From Williamsia deligens (lineage in GTDB: Bacteria > Actinomycetota > Actinomycetes > Mycobacteriales > Mycobacteriaceae): a stretch of 64,000 nucleotides of DNA. Numbering within the stretch: position 1 is the stretch's first letter; every line of letters begins with the position of its first letter. The notes beneath the pieces were generated by a model. It had not been told where the DNA came from and searched no databases. It saw only the letters and a list, made by a program, of their open reading frames with translations. Position numbers and translations under genes: made by a program. This document shows, piece after piece, positions 35,689-44,652 of the stretch. Where the stretch lies: NCBI RefSeq assembly GCF_024171765.1, contig NZ_JAMTCI010000001.1, forward strand, positions 434,001 to 498,000, written 5' to 3'.

Positions 35689-37617
35689 ATGCCACCGGAC
35701 ATGCCCCCACCGCACGAATCCTTTCGTGCTGCCTTGGGGACATCAAACGTGACTTTGCTGCGGACCACCGCCGATCGTGTAGCGCTCGCCGATCCAGACT
35801 CTCTGGTGGAGCAACTCTTGGAGCAGATGGTGCACCAGCGGGGGTACAAGCCAGCTCCGGCAGAGCAACAGTCATGGCGGCGGTCGCTGCCCGTTCTCGC
35901 GGGGGACCTCCGTGAGGCGGGACTCGGCGACGTCGAGATGCTCGTCGAATATCACCTGCCGTTGACTTCGCAACGAGCCGACGTCGTCCTAGCCGGTACC
36001 CACCCGACGACCGGCCGGCCTTCGTACGTGGTTGTCGAGTTGAAGCAGTGGTCGGCAGCGGCCTCATTCGAGGGAAACCCGGAACTCGTGGCGGTCCCCG
36101 GAATGCCCGGCGGCCCGAAATTGCATCCCGTTCTGCAGGTGCGCGGATACTGCAACTACATTGCAGACTTCGCGCGTGCGCTCGAATATCAGCCGGACTC
36201 GCTCGCGGGCATGGCTTATCTGCACAACGCTAATGACTCCACAGCAGTCGTGGACTTGACCTTAGTCCCGGTCTCGACAACTGGGCGGTTCTTCACCGGG
36301 GCAACGCGTGGAGCAATGATCGCCTTCCTAAAATCGCGACTGGCACCATTACCCGGCCGAGCGGCTGCAGACATCCTACTCAACTCGGCGGTCGCGCCGT
36401 CGCAGCAACTTCTCAAGGTCGCAGCGGACGAGGTTCGCAATCGCGAACAGTTCCATTTGATCGGCAACCAACAGCTCGCAGTCGACCTGGTGGTGCATGC
36501 CGTCGACCGTGCACGGCGCGCAAACTCGAAGCAAATCATTGTGGTGAGTGGTGGTCCGGGGAGCGGCAAGAGCGTGATCGCGTTGTCGTTGCTTGGGGAG
36601 CTGTCGCGGCAAGGCCGGACCGTACTGCACGCGACCGGGTCGCGATCATTTACGCAGACGCTCCGGAAAGTTGCAGGCCACCGCGACAAGCGAGTCCAAT
36701 CGATGTTTAAGTACTTCAACCAGTTCATGGACGCCGGCACAAACGATCTCGATGTGTTGATCCTGGATGAAGCGCACCGTATCCGCGAGACTTCCGTGGA
36801 CCGGTATACGCGGGCCGCGCTGCGAACCGGTCGTCCGCAGGTCGATGAGCTTATTTCAGCCGCTCGTGTTCCCGTCTTCCTTCTTGACCAGCACCAGGTA
36901 GTTCGGCCAGGCGAGATGGGGACGCGCGAGCAGATCGAGGCATATGCGGCCCGACTCGGAATCACTGCCCATCACGTGGAACTTGGTGAACAGTTCCGCT
37001 GTGGCGGTAGCGAGGAGTACATGCTCTGGGTTGCAAGATTACTCGGGCTGCGCGACGAACCCCCCAGTCGTTGGCAGGGAGATCCCCAGTTCGAGGTTCT
37101 CGTCGCCGGCAGCCCAACCGAGTTAGAAGCTATTTTGCGCAGCAAAATCGACGACGGTTACTCGGCACGTATGACTGCCGGCTATTGCTGGCCTTGGAGC
37201 AACGCCCGGGATGACGGAACGCTCGTCGAGGACGTTGAAATCGAGGATTGGTCCCGCCCATGGAACAGCAAGAGCGACCGCCGAATAGGCGATGCCCCGC
37301 CTGCGCCTCTGTGGGCGACCGACGACGGCGGGTTCGGTCAGGTCGGGTGCATCTACACCGCGCAGGGCTTTGAATATGACTGGAATGGCGTGATCATCGG
37401 CCCCGACCTCCTGTGGCGTGACGGACGGTTCGTTTCGGTGCGACACGCCAACCGCGACCCCGACTTCAAGAACTCGGTAAAGGTCCCCGACGAACACTTC
37501 GACGTCCTAGTCCGCAACGTTTACAAGGTGCTACTTACACGCGGAATGGTGGGTACCGTCGTCTACTCGACCGATCGCAGAACACGAGAAGCCCTCCATC
37601 AGTTGGTAACTAGTTAG
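35689..37617 (+). CDS. nuclease-helicase, PD-(D/E)XK fused to DUF2075 helicase
   Basis: A 642-residue protein. The N-terminal 250 residues contain a PD-(D/E)XK-type site: QRADVVLAG (Asp98) and YVVVELKQW (Glu117, Lys119). From about 265 there is a DUF2075-type SF1 helicase: VVSGGPGSGKSVIALSLLGE (Walker A about 288-295), DVLILDEAHRIRE near 358, VFLLDQHQVVRPGE, and the late GCIYTAQGFEYDWNGVIIG and VYKVLLTRGMVGTVVY motifs V and VI. This nuclease-helicase layout recurs in stand-alone phage-defence genes. ATG at 35689; a second ATG four codons on is possible. Its TAG stop abuts the convergent SOUL gene stop without any gap (TAGCTA). Confidence 0.85.
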   Translation: MPPDMPPPHESFRAALGTSNVTLLRTTADRVALADPDSLVEQLLEQMVHQRGYKPAPAEQQSWRRSLPVLAGDLREAGLGDVEMLVEYHLPLTSQRADVVLAGTHPTTGRPSYVVVELKQWSAAASFEGNPELVAVPGMPGGPKLHPVLQVRGYCNYIADFARALEYQPDSLAGMAYLHNANDSTAVVDLTLVPVSTTGRFFTGATRGAMIAFLKSRLAPLPGRAAADILLNSAVAPSQQLLKVAADEVRNREQFHLIGNQQLAVDLVVHAVDRARRANSKQIIVVSGGPGSGKSVIALSLLGELSRQGRTVLHATGSRSFTQTLRKVAGHRDKRVQSMFKYFNQFMDAGTNDLDVLILDEAHRIRETSVDRYTRAALRTGRPQVDELISAARVPVFLLDQHQVVRPGEMGTREQIEAYAARLGITAHHVELGEQFRCGGSEEYMLWVARLLGLRDEPPSRWQGDPQFEVLVAGSPTELEAILRSKIDDGYSARMTAGYCWPWSNARDDGTLVEDVEIEDWSRPWNSKSDRRIGDAPPAPLWATDDGGFGQVGCIYTAQGFEYDWNGVIIGPDLLWRDGRFVSVRHANRDPDFKNSVKVPDEHFDVLVRNVYKVLLTRGMVGTVVYSTDRRTREALHQLVTS

Positions 37618-38256
37618 CTACCTGACCGGGACAACCACCTCGTTGCGGCGTCGGAAGGGAAGGGTCCACGGCGGGTCGTAGAACCAGCTGACCGGGTCGC
37701 CGGTCGTCTCAATGCCATTCGCCGACAGGGCGTCGAGCAGCTCCCTCGTCTTTGATGTGACCGCATCGGGGCTGCGAGAACCCGTGAACCTGATTGCGGC
37801 GACGGACTCTTCCGGCACCTCGACGAGATGCACGCGATCGTCTTTCGGCGTCGGGAGCGTCCCCATCGTCCACTTCGACGGCATGAAGAAGCGGATGACC
37901 CAGCCGTCGGCGTCGCTCGACGTCGAGACCGGCGCCGTCATCGCGATCTTCTGACCGCTTGTCGCACCCTGGCTGACGGGAGCGGTCATCGCGACCTTCT
38001 CGCCCGCCTGGTTGCCGCCGAAGATGTAGCCGGCCAGACGACGGAACCCGTCGGACCGCGCCTGCTCCTCGTCGACGCCCTGCACAGTGGTCTCCGCAGC
38101 GATCCGCGGACCGTACCGACGGATCTCGACGCTGTCGGTCAACCGGCGCGTGGTGTGCTTCGGCTCCTCGGTCAGCACGCGCACGCCCACGATCCCCAGC
38201 GCGGCGTCGGCCACCTGCTCGGCAACGTTCACGACTCTCGACAACACGTCGCTCAT
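37618..38256 (-). CDS. SOUL-family haem-binding protein
   Basis: A 212-residue soluble protein. EIRRYGPRIAAETTV, the repeated KVAMTAPVSQG and KIAMTAPVSTS segments, RFFMPSKWTMGTLPTP, and ALSANGIETTGDPVSWFYDPPW are the signature blocks of the SOUL/HBP family, which binds haem in many members. The N-terminal 35 residues form a helix (RVVNVAEQVADAALGIVG). ATG at 38256 chosen for conservation; GAGGGG lies directly against it, which is too close for a normal ribosome site, so an upstream start is possible. Codon use is typical of the chromosome rather than the island, although the gene sits within it. Confidence 0.9.
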   Translation of the reverse strand: MSDVLSRVVNVAEQVADAALGIVGVRVLTEEPKHTTRRLTDSVEIRRYGPRIAAETTVQGVDEEQARSDGFRRLAGYIFGGNQAGEKVAMTAPVSQGATSGQKIAMTAPVSTSSDADGWVIRFFMPSKWTMGTLPTPKDDRVHLVEVPEESVAAIRFTGSRSPDAVTSKTRELLDALSANGIETTGDPVSWFYDPPWTLPFRRRNEVVVPVR

Positions 38257-38388
38257 CCCCTCGGTCCTGTTCCGGATATCTCTGAGTTTCTGAACGATGG
38301 CCGGCCCGGGTTCGTTCCTCCCGCTACCGACCGGCCACGCCGGACCACGAACCGCCTGATGACCCATTACGGGCGCCGACCACAGTCG

Positions 38389-39175
38389 TTACAGCGCAGC
38401 AGCGACTGCCTGCTGCCCTTTGATACTGAGCTGCTCCTGCAAGAAGGCGTTCATCCGAATGGGGTCGGATGCGAGGAGATCCGCAGGCTGAAGTTCGTCC
38501 CACGTCTCGAAGTCGGCTGGGTCCTCTGCGGTGATGACGCCGATGCCGTGCTCTGCGGCGATTGTCACCACAGATGCGAGTTGCTCCTGTTTCGCGTCAC
38601 CGAGCTCCTGGGGCACTTGAAAGAGCGTGTACGCATGCGTCGCGGCCCGGCTGTGGGAGAGCGCTTCGTATACCGCAAGCACGTCGATGTTCATGACCCT
38701 CTTGACTTCAAAGGTGATCAGTTCGAATCGGGGCGGCACCAACTCGAAGTGGCGGAACCCCACGACGACCAAATCGGGCCGGGTCCAGCGACCGCCCGTT
38801 CGGCGCTGTCCCCCAAATGCCGTTGTCTCGCAGGCGAGTGGCCTGAAGACCGCGGTTCTCACTCCATGCCGTCTCAAGGGTGTCGCGGAGTTTCGCGTAC
38901 ATCGCCGGCTCCGGTGGAGGTTCTGACCCGCGACCATCACCCGGCTCGGTTCGACGCAAGGTACCGCCTCGGCCGACACCCTTGATGACGACTTGCTTCT
39001 CGAGTAGACCCTCTCGCGCTCGCGCATAGCGGGTCCTCGGCCACCCGAGTCTCGACCGGAGGGCGCCGTTGCCTTCGGTCTCGCCACCCACGGGCAAAAG
39101 ACACATCAATTTGAACTCGTCGTCCGTAAGTTGCACGTCAGCCACAGTTCGAGAGTGCACGAATAGGTGGGCCAC
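38389..39175 (-). pseudogene. winged-helix / PD-(D/E)XK nuclease gene broken by a +1 frameshift
   Basis: Two overlapping frames make one protein. The first (from GTG 39175) encodes an N-terminal winged-helix region (LTDDEFKLMCLLPVGGETEG; RSRLGWPRTRYARAREGLLE) as far as DNGIWG, about residue 120. The second encodes GGRWTRPDLVVVGFRHFEL and FELITFEVKRVMNIDVLAVY, a PD-(D/E)XK-type nuclease motif, to the stop at 38389. The frames join at a run of five G on the minus strand (38810-38814). With four G the protein reads IWGQRRTGGRWTRPDL without interruption, and the 787-nt span becomes 786 (261 residues). It may be a recent inactivation, a phase-variable tract or a sequencing error. Confidence 0.75.
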
Positions 39176-39239
39176 GTTGGACTAAACGACGAGACGCGGG
39201 TATCTGGGGATCGAGGCCGGAATAACTAGCACGCTCGTA

Positions 39240-40040
39240 CTACTCGGTGTCCGACGGGCCGATCCATCGAGGGTATTGAGGAACGTCCGGGGCTATCGGA
39301 CCACCAGAGGGTCGAACCATTTGATTGCTGGTCGACGACTTGACCGCGTCGGGAAAGACTGATCCCCACCACGCGGCGCAACTCGCCGGAATCTCCTGAG
39401 CCTCAACCGAACGGAGTTGTGTGATCGACCAGGGCGCGAAGACATTCCACGTCGGCGCTCGTCCTTTCTCCCCGGTCGCGTACGTTCCGGAATCTTTCAC
39501 CCCCGACGTCCCGGCAGAAGCGTTCGCGGCCTTCTCAAGCGTCACGAAGACCGCACGAAAGAGGTACTTGCCGGCCTCAGACGGATACGGGGTCAACCCG
39601 TAGCTACAGACTTTCGCGTCGATGCTTGAGGCGTCGCTTCGCAGCTCGGTCAGTCGGTAGTAGATCACCGAAAATTCCGGAACGCTGGGGTCGAAACCTT
39701 CGGTGGCGTAGCCAAAATTCTTGTTCCTCAGGCGCGGGTCACCGTATGAAAAATCGAGAGGACCGATCGCTTGTTGGTAGCCGACGAACGAGTGGTCAGG
39801 CCCATGGGCTTTCGCGAGCAATCCAGCCTCCACCGAAGCCCTCACCAACTCGGCACCACGCGTGAAGAGGTCAATTCCGGTTGACGCCGACCACACGTTG
39901 GACCAGGGCACGTCTGCACTGTTCGCCACCGATGCAGACGGTCGCGGTGGCTTCGCGGGTTTACCGCTTCCACATCCTGTTGCAAGGACGGCCATCGTAA
40001 GGAGGACCACGATCGCCTTGACAGCGCTACTTCTTGTCAT
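39240..40040 (-). CDS. lipoprotein of an ESX-like cluster
   Basis: A 266-residue lipoprotein: signal peptide with lipobox LATGC (Cys about residue 23), a proline-rich spacer, and a mature domain with WSNVWSASTGIDLFTRGAEL, EFSVIYYRLTELRSD and WNVFAPWSITQLRSVEAQEI. Two mature cysteines may pair. No named family. Its ATG overlaps the end of the 757-residue WXG-protein gene by 14 bp, so it is the third gene of an operon beginning at 42623. The pairing of a lipoprotein with ESX-type proteins repeats the arrangement at 21640-24140, though the two lipoproteins do not look alike. Confidence 0.82.
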   Translation of the reverse strand: MTRSSAVKAIVVLLTMAVLATGCGSGKPAKPPRPSASVANSADVPWSNVWSASTGIDLFTRGAELVRASVEAGLLAKAHGPDHSFVGYQQAIGPLDFSYGDPRLRNKNFGYATEGFDPSVPEFSVIYYRLTELRSDASSIDAKVCSYGLTPYPSEAGKYLFRAVFVTLEKAANASAGTSGVKDSGTYATGEKGRAPTWNVFAPWSITQLRSVEAQEIPASCAAWWGSVFPDAVKSSTSNQMVRPSGGPIAPDVPQYPRWIGPSDTE

Positions 40041-42300
40041 CGTGCCGATACTGGACGACGGTGTCGTAGGCCTCGTCGAAGGACGTCGAGTCTCGACGGT
40101 TGTTCAGACTGTTGAACATCTTCTCGAGTCCATTCGTGACATCCGTGTCGTTGACGCCCGACGATCGCATCTCCTGATAACTGCGAAGCGTCCCGTCCTC
40201 GTTGACTGCCCAGGGGAATTCGTTCGTTACTGCAGGATCGAGCTTTCCCGCCCCCTGCAGCACATTCCAATAGTTCATATTCACGCGCGGCCCGAGCGGT
40301 TCGGGTGCGTCAGGGCTCGGGCCGCTGTCAGGCTTGGAACCGATCAGTGCATTCTTCAACTGGTCGCCACCCATGTTGAGCGCCGTCTGAGCCTCGTCCG
40401 ACCCCACGGGCAAATGCGAGATGCCGAGACCGGCCAAGTTGTTCATCTGATTGAACGCCTGCTCTTTGCGCTCGTACGCTTGCTGGACTGCCTGTTCGCC
40501 GTACTCGTCGCGCGCCGCGAGATACGTACCTTCGTCGACAAGACCTTGCACCCGGCCGGCACCCACCAGATCTGCACCCGAACCAGGCGCAGTCGGGTTC
40601 TGTCCGTAGGTGTGCTCCAGGCCAAGCTGATGGTTGTAGGCGGCGGCGTCGAAGACTTGTCCCGCCTGGTCATCAGTGTTCATGAGCGCGAACACGTTTG
40701 CAGCGCCCACATACTTTCCATTTCCATCGTCTGCCCAGTCACCGGTGCTGAAGCCTGGGGAGTGCGCCGCTCCGGCCAAGTCTGAAATGTAGGGCGCCAT
40801 GCTCTTGGACAAGGTCCGTAGCAGTTCCGGGTTCAGCTCGCCGACTGATTTGCCGTCGGTTCCCGGGATGGACGACAGCGTCGCCCATGCGTCGTTACTG
40901 CTGGAGGCGCGCGCCACGGCCTCCATGATCTGGCCGGTACGCGGATTGTCGAAATCGTTGTCGCCGAACGTGAACAGTCGGCCCACCGCTTTGCCGTCGT
41001 CCGACCAGCCGTGTGTCTGGACGTCGTTGACAAATTGCATTCCCGTGTGAGGGTCGTTGACCATCGACGCGACAACGTTCTTGTCGTCGCCGATGTTGGA
41101 GAAAATCGATTCGGTCAGGGCGTGTCCCGGCTCCGCACCGTGTCCGTCGACCATCAGGCTGGCGTGCGGCGACTGCTCCACCTGAACCTGAGCGTGCAGG
41201 TACTTTGCGCCGACATCCGCCAGAGACCGGTCCAGATCGCTACCCGCTTGGAGTCGGTGGTCGCCACCTCCCGCGATTGCGGCGATCGCTTGGTTGTTGG
41301 CGACCCCAGACAGTGCGAACTGTTTGTCCGCGGCGCCGGAACCGGGCGCTCCGACCCGACCAGGAGTGGACGTTCGAACGAGGTCGTCGCGGGTCAGCGA
41401 GGCCTGCATCTGCTTCGGCAGCAGCGCCATTCCGCCGTTCGTGGGCACATCCTTGTCGCCCACCACGCTGGCGGTGACCTTGCTGTTGGACCCGATCTGC
41501 AGCGCGTTGGCGACGGCTGACCGCGACTCGGGCGGCATCTTGTCCATCGCCGCCTTGATCTCCTGCGGGCTTTTCCCGTCCAGCGACCTCGACAGCGCGT
41601 TGATGTACTCCATCTGCGACGCGGGGATCGCCGCGGTGTCGCCCGCCTGAAGTCGCGCGATCTGGTCTGGCGTCAAACTGCCGGCATCTTTGAGGCGCTC
41701 CTGCTCCTCGGGGCTCAGATCGTTCGGATGCTCCACCAGCTGACGGCCATCGCTGGTTCCCTGCTGGCCGCTGAGCGTGGCCGCGTTCGTGAACGTGGCG
41801 ATGAGCCCGGATCGAAGTCCGTCCAATGTCTGCTTGGTTGTGAGATCGGCATTGAACGCGGCGATCGCCGCGTCGTTGATTGCCGTCTGCCAGCTGACGC
41901 GTGCCGCTTCGCGCGCACCGTCCGAGGGCGGCCCGGCAATGAGGTCGGTGACGGTGAAATCCTCGCCAACACTGAACTGATTGCTTTCAGCACCCTGAAT
42001 CGCACTCTTCGCGGCTTTTACGTGGGCGTCGATCGCGTGGTAGCCCTGTTCGGCCGTCGACGCCAGGTTCTCGAGTGTGTCGACGACCCTTATGGCGGTC
42101 TTCTTGTCTGCGGTCGCGCGTGACTGAGCGCTCTCCGCCGCGATGCCCTCCCAGTACGACCCGCTGGTCTGATTCACTGCGTCGACGTATCGCGAGAAGA
42201 GCGACTCGATCGACGCCCCGGTTTTCCGCCAGGACGCCGCCATCGTCTCGAGCTGCTCAGGCTGCCATGACTCCAGCTGCGACCGGGTGAGTCCGCTCAA
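40027..42300 (-). CDS. large WXG100-like ESX protein (TPR-repeat-region type)
   Basis: A 757-residue protein without signal peptide. The first 110 residues form a WXG-type hairpin (ESWQPEQLETMAASWRKTGA, then SGSYWEGIAAESAQSRATAD with the WEG turn). The rest is helical and hydrophilic, with MEYINALSRSLDGKSPQEIK, then PHASLMVDGHGAEPGHALTE and GLEKMFNSLNNRRDSTSFDE. This resembles mycobacterial proteins annotated as TPR repeat region-containing, usually next to ESX-like small proteins; no toxin motif was recognised. TTG start at 42300 overlaps the stop of the upstream gene (TTGA), with AGGTGGGA before it. Middle gene of a three-gene operon. Confidence 0.82.
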   Translation of the reverse strand: MSGLTRSQLESWQPEQLETMAASWRKTGASIESLFSRYVDAVNQTSGSYWEGIAAESAQSRATADKKTAIRVVDTLENLASTAEQGYHAIDAHVKAAKSAIQGAESNQFSVGEDFTVTDLIAGPPSDGAREAARVSWQTAINDAAIAAFNADLTTKQTLDGLRSGLIATFTNAATLSGQQGTSDGRQLVEHPNDLSPEEQERLKDAGSLTPDQIARLQAGDTAAIPASQMEYINALSRSLDGKSPQEIKAAMDKMPPESRSAVANALQIGSNSKVTASVVGDKDVPTNGGMALLPKQMQASLTRDDLVRTSTPGRVGAPGSGAADKQFALSGVANNQAIAAIAGGGDHRLQAGSDLDRSLADVGAKYLHAQVQVEQSPHASLMVDGHGAEPGHALTESIFSNIGDDKNVVASMVNDPHTGMQFVNDVQTHGWSDDGKAVGRLFTFGDNDFDNPRTGQIMEAVARASSSNDAWATLSSIPGTDGKSVGELNPELLRTLSKSMAPYISDLAGAAHSPGFSTGDWADDGNGKYVGAANVFALMNTDDQAGQVFDAAAYNHQLGLEHTYGQNPTAPGSGADLVGAGRVQGLVDEGTYLAARDEYGEQAVQQAYERKEQAFNQMNNLAGLGISHLPVGSDEAQTALNMGGDQLKNALIGSKPDSGPSPDAPEPLGPRVNMNYWNVLQGAGKLDPAVTNEFPWAVNEDGTLRSYQEMRSSGVNDTDVTNGLEKMFNSLNNRRDSTSFDEAYDTVVQYRHDDKK

Positions 42301-42623
42301 GGCGTCCCACCTGTGCTCCAGTCGCCTGTCGCCGCACTGAAGGAATCCGCGATCATCTGGCTGTTCGCACCGTCGCGGTCCTGGTACTGCTTCGCTACGG
42401 CGACCATGATCTCGCCGGTTTCACCCAACCGCTCCTCGATTGCCGGGACCAGTGCGCCGCCGATGATGTCGCTGTCGATGGATGTGGCCTCGCTCACCGA
42501 CTGCATGGTGCTTGCCGAACCGGCAGCATGCTGGGTTTTCAGTCCCGCCGCCTCCGACGACAACTGCTGCAGCGTTCCCCCCAGCGCATTGAGATGATCG
42601 ATGTCCGCCTTCACCGAATCCAC
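42297..42623 (-). CDS. small WXG100-like ESX partner protein
   Basis: A 108-residue helical protein (MDSVKADIDHLNALGGTLQQ; ALVPAIEERLGETGEIMVAV). It has no WXG turn but carries YQDRD at 80-84, the YxxxD type VII export signal, and an aromatic tail residue in TGDWSTGG. It therefore looks like the signal-bearing partner of the WXG protein encoded next. The start is GTG at 42623 with GAAGGGA eight bases upstream; a longer frame to 42668 is not supported. First gene of the operon 42623-39240. Confidence 0.8.
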   Translation of the reverse strand: MDSVKADIDHLNALGGTLQQLSSEAAGLKTQHAAGSASTMQSVSEATSIDSDIIGGALVPAIEERLGETGEIMVAVAKQYQDRDGANSQMIADSFSAATGDWSTGGTP

Positions 42624-42809
42624 AACCAAATCCCTTCGACGACGCCAATCGGGCATATCGTCACCCACTTCGCCTTATCTGTGCAAACGAACAGCCGACC
42701 TACCTGTGGACAACTCACCGCTGCGACGTCCGCGACGTCCGTACCCGCAAAGCTCGAGCTGAGTATTTCCCCGCTGTTCGGCAGACGTCCGTAGAGATCG
42801 AATGAGCGC

Positions 42810-43130
42810 ATGGACACCATCGCTGTTCCGACCCGCCGCCAACAGATCGCTACGGCATGCTCCGCCGCTGCCGTCGTCTGTGCACTCATTGCGCCGATCC
42901 CGCTGATCGGACCGCTGACGAGCACAGAGTTCGCCTCCGATTTCGAGAACGGGACCCACACCGCGGACTACAGCGGGGTGGTAGCGGCCCAATGGATCGC
43001 GGTCGCGACGATCGTGTTCGCCGTTGTCGCGGTGGCGCTCGACGACGCCCGGGCACGCACCATCGGCGCGCTGATTCTTGTCGCACCGGCCATGCTCGTG
43101 CTCGCAGGAGCGCTCGGTCAGATCATGTGA
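42810..43130 (+). CDS. small membrane protein
   Basis: A 106-residue protein with three predicted membrane segments (about 12-35, 57-78 and 83-105) and a short acidic extracellular-type loop (TSTEFASDFENGTHTADYSG). No family recognised. ATG start at 42810, divergent from the ESX-like operon at 42623 across 186 bp, and ending 10 bp from the convergent lipoprotein gene. Function unknown. Confidence 0.75.
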   Translation: MDTIAVPTRRQQIATACSAAAVVCALIAPIPLIGPLTSTEFASDFENGTHTADYSGVVAAQWIAVATIVFAVVAVALDDARARTIGALILVAPAMLVLAGALGQIM

Positions 43131-43140
43131 GCAGCTGCTG

Positions 43141-43866
43141 TCAGCCGCTGATGCGCTTCGCGGCCGCGGTGACCACCTGACGGAAGACGGACTCGTCGGG
43201 CTGGCCCATGAAGTTGGAGACGCTGACGAGCACGGCGCCGTTGGGGATGGGCAGCAGGGCGACGTACTGGCCGGTGGTGCGCGTCGACGAGCCGGGGATC
43301 TGCGCGACGGTCTCGGTCTTGACCACGACGCTGCCGCTGACACCCGGGGTGTCGATGTCGAGCGTCGTCGCCTTCTGTGTCGCGGTGACCGTGTTGCCGC
43401 CGACGGTGGTGGTGATCTGGTGGGTGGCGCAGTCGCCCAGGTTGTAGCGACGGAACTGGTCCACCGAGCCGTTGGCGCCCGACGCTGTGGTGCTGACGGC
43501 GTTCACGATCGCGGCACCGGTCGAGTTGTCGGCGAACAGTGCCTTCGGTGTCGAGAGCGCCTGCTGGGCATCGAACTTCGAGAGATCAGGCTGACAGGAT
43601 GACGGGCTCACCTTCGCGCCCTTCGTCGCGTCGGTGAGCGATCCGACGGCATCGCCCGCACCCGGCGGCAGTTGCTGCTGCTGGAAACCGCTCGGGACGT
43701 CGGACTGCTGCAGCAGGTACTCAGTGAGGGGCTTCGACGACGCATTGCCGGACGCGGACGCGCCCGCAGCTGCGCCCTGCGTGGTCGACGTCGTCGTCCC
43801 GGAACTGCAGGCCGCGGACGCGAGGACCGACACGGCCACGATCCCGCTCAGCGCAACTCTCTTCAC
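43141..43866 (-). CDS. lipoprotein with conserved extracytoplasmic domain
   Basis: A 241-residue lipoprotein: signal peptide with lipobox LASAAC (Cys about residue 20), a Ser/Thr/Ala-rich spacer, then a domain with LTEYLLQQSDVPSGFQQQQL, a cysteine in SPSSCQPDL, a cysteine in LGDCATHQI, and a C-terminal beta-rich half (TGQYVALLPIPNGAVLVSVS). Similar sensor-like lipoproteins of unknown function are common in Mycobacteriales. The start is GTG at 43866 with GGAGGG seven bases upstream; the longer frame (43881) begins inside this ribosome site. Confidence 0.82.
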   Translation of the reverse strand: MKRVALSGIVAVSVLASAACSSGTTTSTTQGAAAGASASGNASSKPLTEYLLQQSDVPSGFQQQQLPPGAGDAVGSLTDATKGAKVSPSSCQPDLSKFDAQQALSTPKALFADNSTGAAIVNAVSTTASGANGSVDQFRRYNLGDCATHQITTTVGGNTVTATQKATTLDIDTPGVSGSVVVKTETVAQIPGSSTRTTGQYVALLPIPNGAVLVSVSNFMGQPDESVFRQVVTAAAKRISG

Positions 43867-44024
43867 GACAACACCCTCCACTCATTCGTCGGCGTACGGA
43901 TACTAGACGGACGTCAGAGAGCGACGTCGCGCCGACCACCTGCGGATGTCGTGGGCCTGATCACGAACGTGAGGACCTCGCACAGGACTGCAGACCACCA
44001 CCTGACGGGATTCGACGAAAGTCG

Positions 44025-44636
44025 ATGGAACCGGATCGAGCCTCTGTGCATCCAATGAACATGAGACTCGACGAAAGGCAGCGGGTGGTCGCCGAGATAC
44101 GCGGCGACGGTATCGGTCTGGACCTGGAGGGGATGGGGCTCGAGGGGTGCCTCACCATCGGGGTCCGGAGAACACTGATCGGGGGCGGTCGGCTTAGGGT
44201 CCTGCCTGATCTCGGTGCACTGGAGGTGCGGCCGGCCGACGACGTCGGACTCGCCGGGCGCGCCGAGTTCCTGGTCCCGGTCTGGCGCGGGGACGCCGTC
44301 TGGCTCGACTTCACGGCGACGGCCCCCGCGACAGTGCCCGTGCGGGTCTCGCGGGACGACGGGCCGGAGACGCTGTGCCTCGTGCCGCACGACCCGTGGA
44401 TCGAGCGGTGTCGTCGGCTCGACGGCTCCACCCGCCAGCTCACCGCTCCCCCGCAGGGGGCGTCCCGCGTCGACATCCGCATCGGGGGGTCGGATGTCGA
44501 CGGCGGCGAGACGCTGTCGCTGCACCTCGTGGACGCGATGCTTCTCGCGCAGGCCGGGCTCGAGCTGCCCGAGCACGACCCGCTCGAACGCATCGACTAC
44601 GCCGAGCACAACCTGCTCTGGCCGTTCCTCGACTGA
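44025..44636 (+). CDS. uncharacterised 203-residue protein
   Basis: Not recognised. A soluble, beta-rich protein with two parts: residues about 15-130 (DDVGLAGRAEFLVPVWRGDA; VWLDFTATAPATVPVRVSRD) and about 130-203 (ASRVDIRIGGSDVDGGETLS; closing DYAEHNLLWPFLD). No signal peptide or membrane segment. Several ATG codons (44025, 44055, 44061) could start it and none has a strong ribosome site; I give the longest. It ends 16 bp from the convergent GNAT gene. Confidence 0.65.
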   Translation: MEPDRASVHPMNMRLDERQRVVAEIRGDGIGLDLEGMGLEGCLTIGVRRTLIGGGRLRVLPDLGALEVRPADDVGLAGRAEFLVPVWRGDAVWLDFTATAPATVPVRVSRDDGPETLCLVPHDPWIERCRRLDGSTRQLTAPPQGASRVDIRIGGSDVDGGETLSLHLVDAMLLAQAGLELPEHDPLERIDYAEHNLLWPFLD

Positions 44637-44652
44637 CTCGGCTCCAGGCCGC

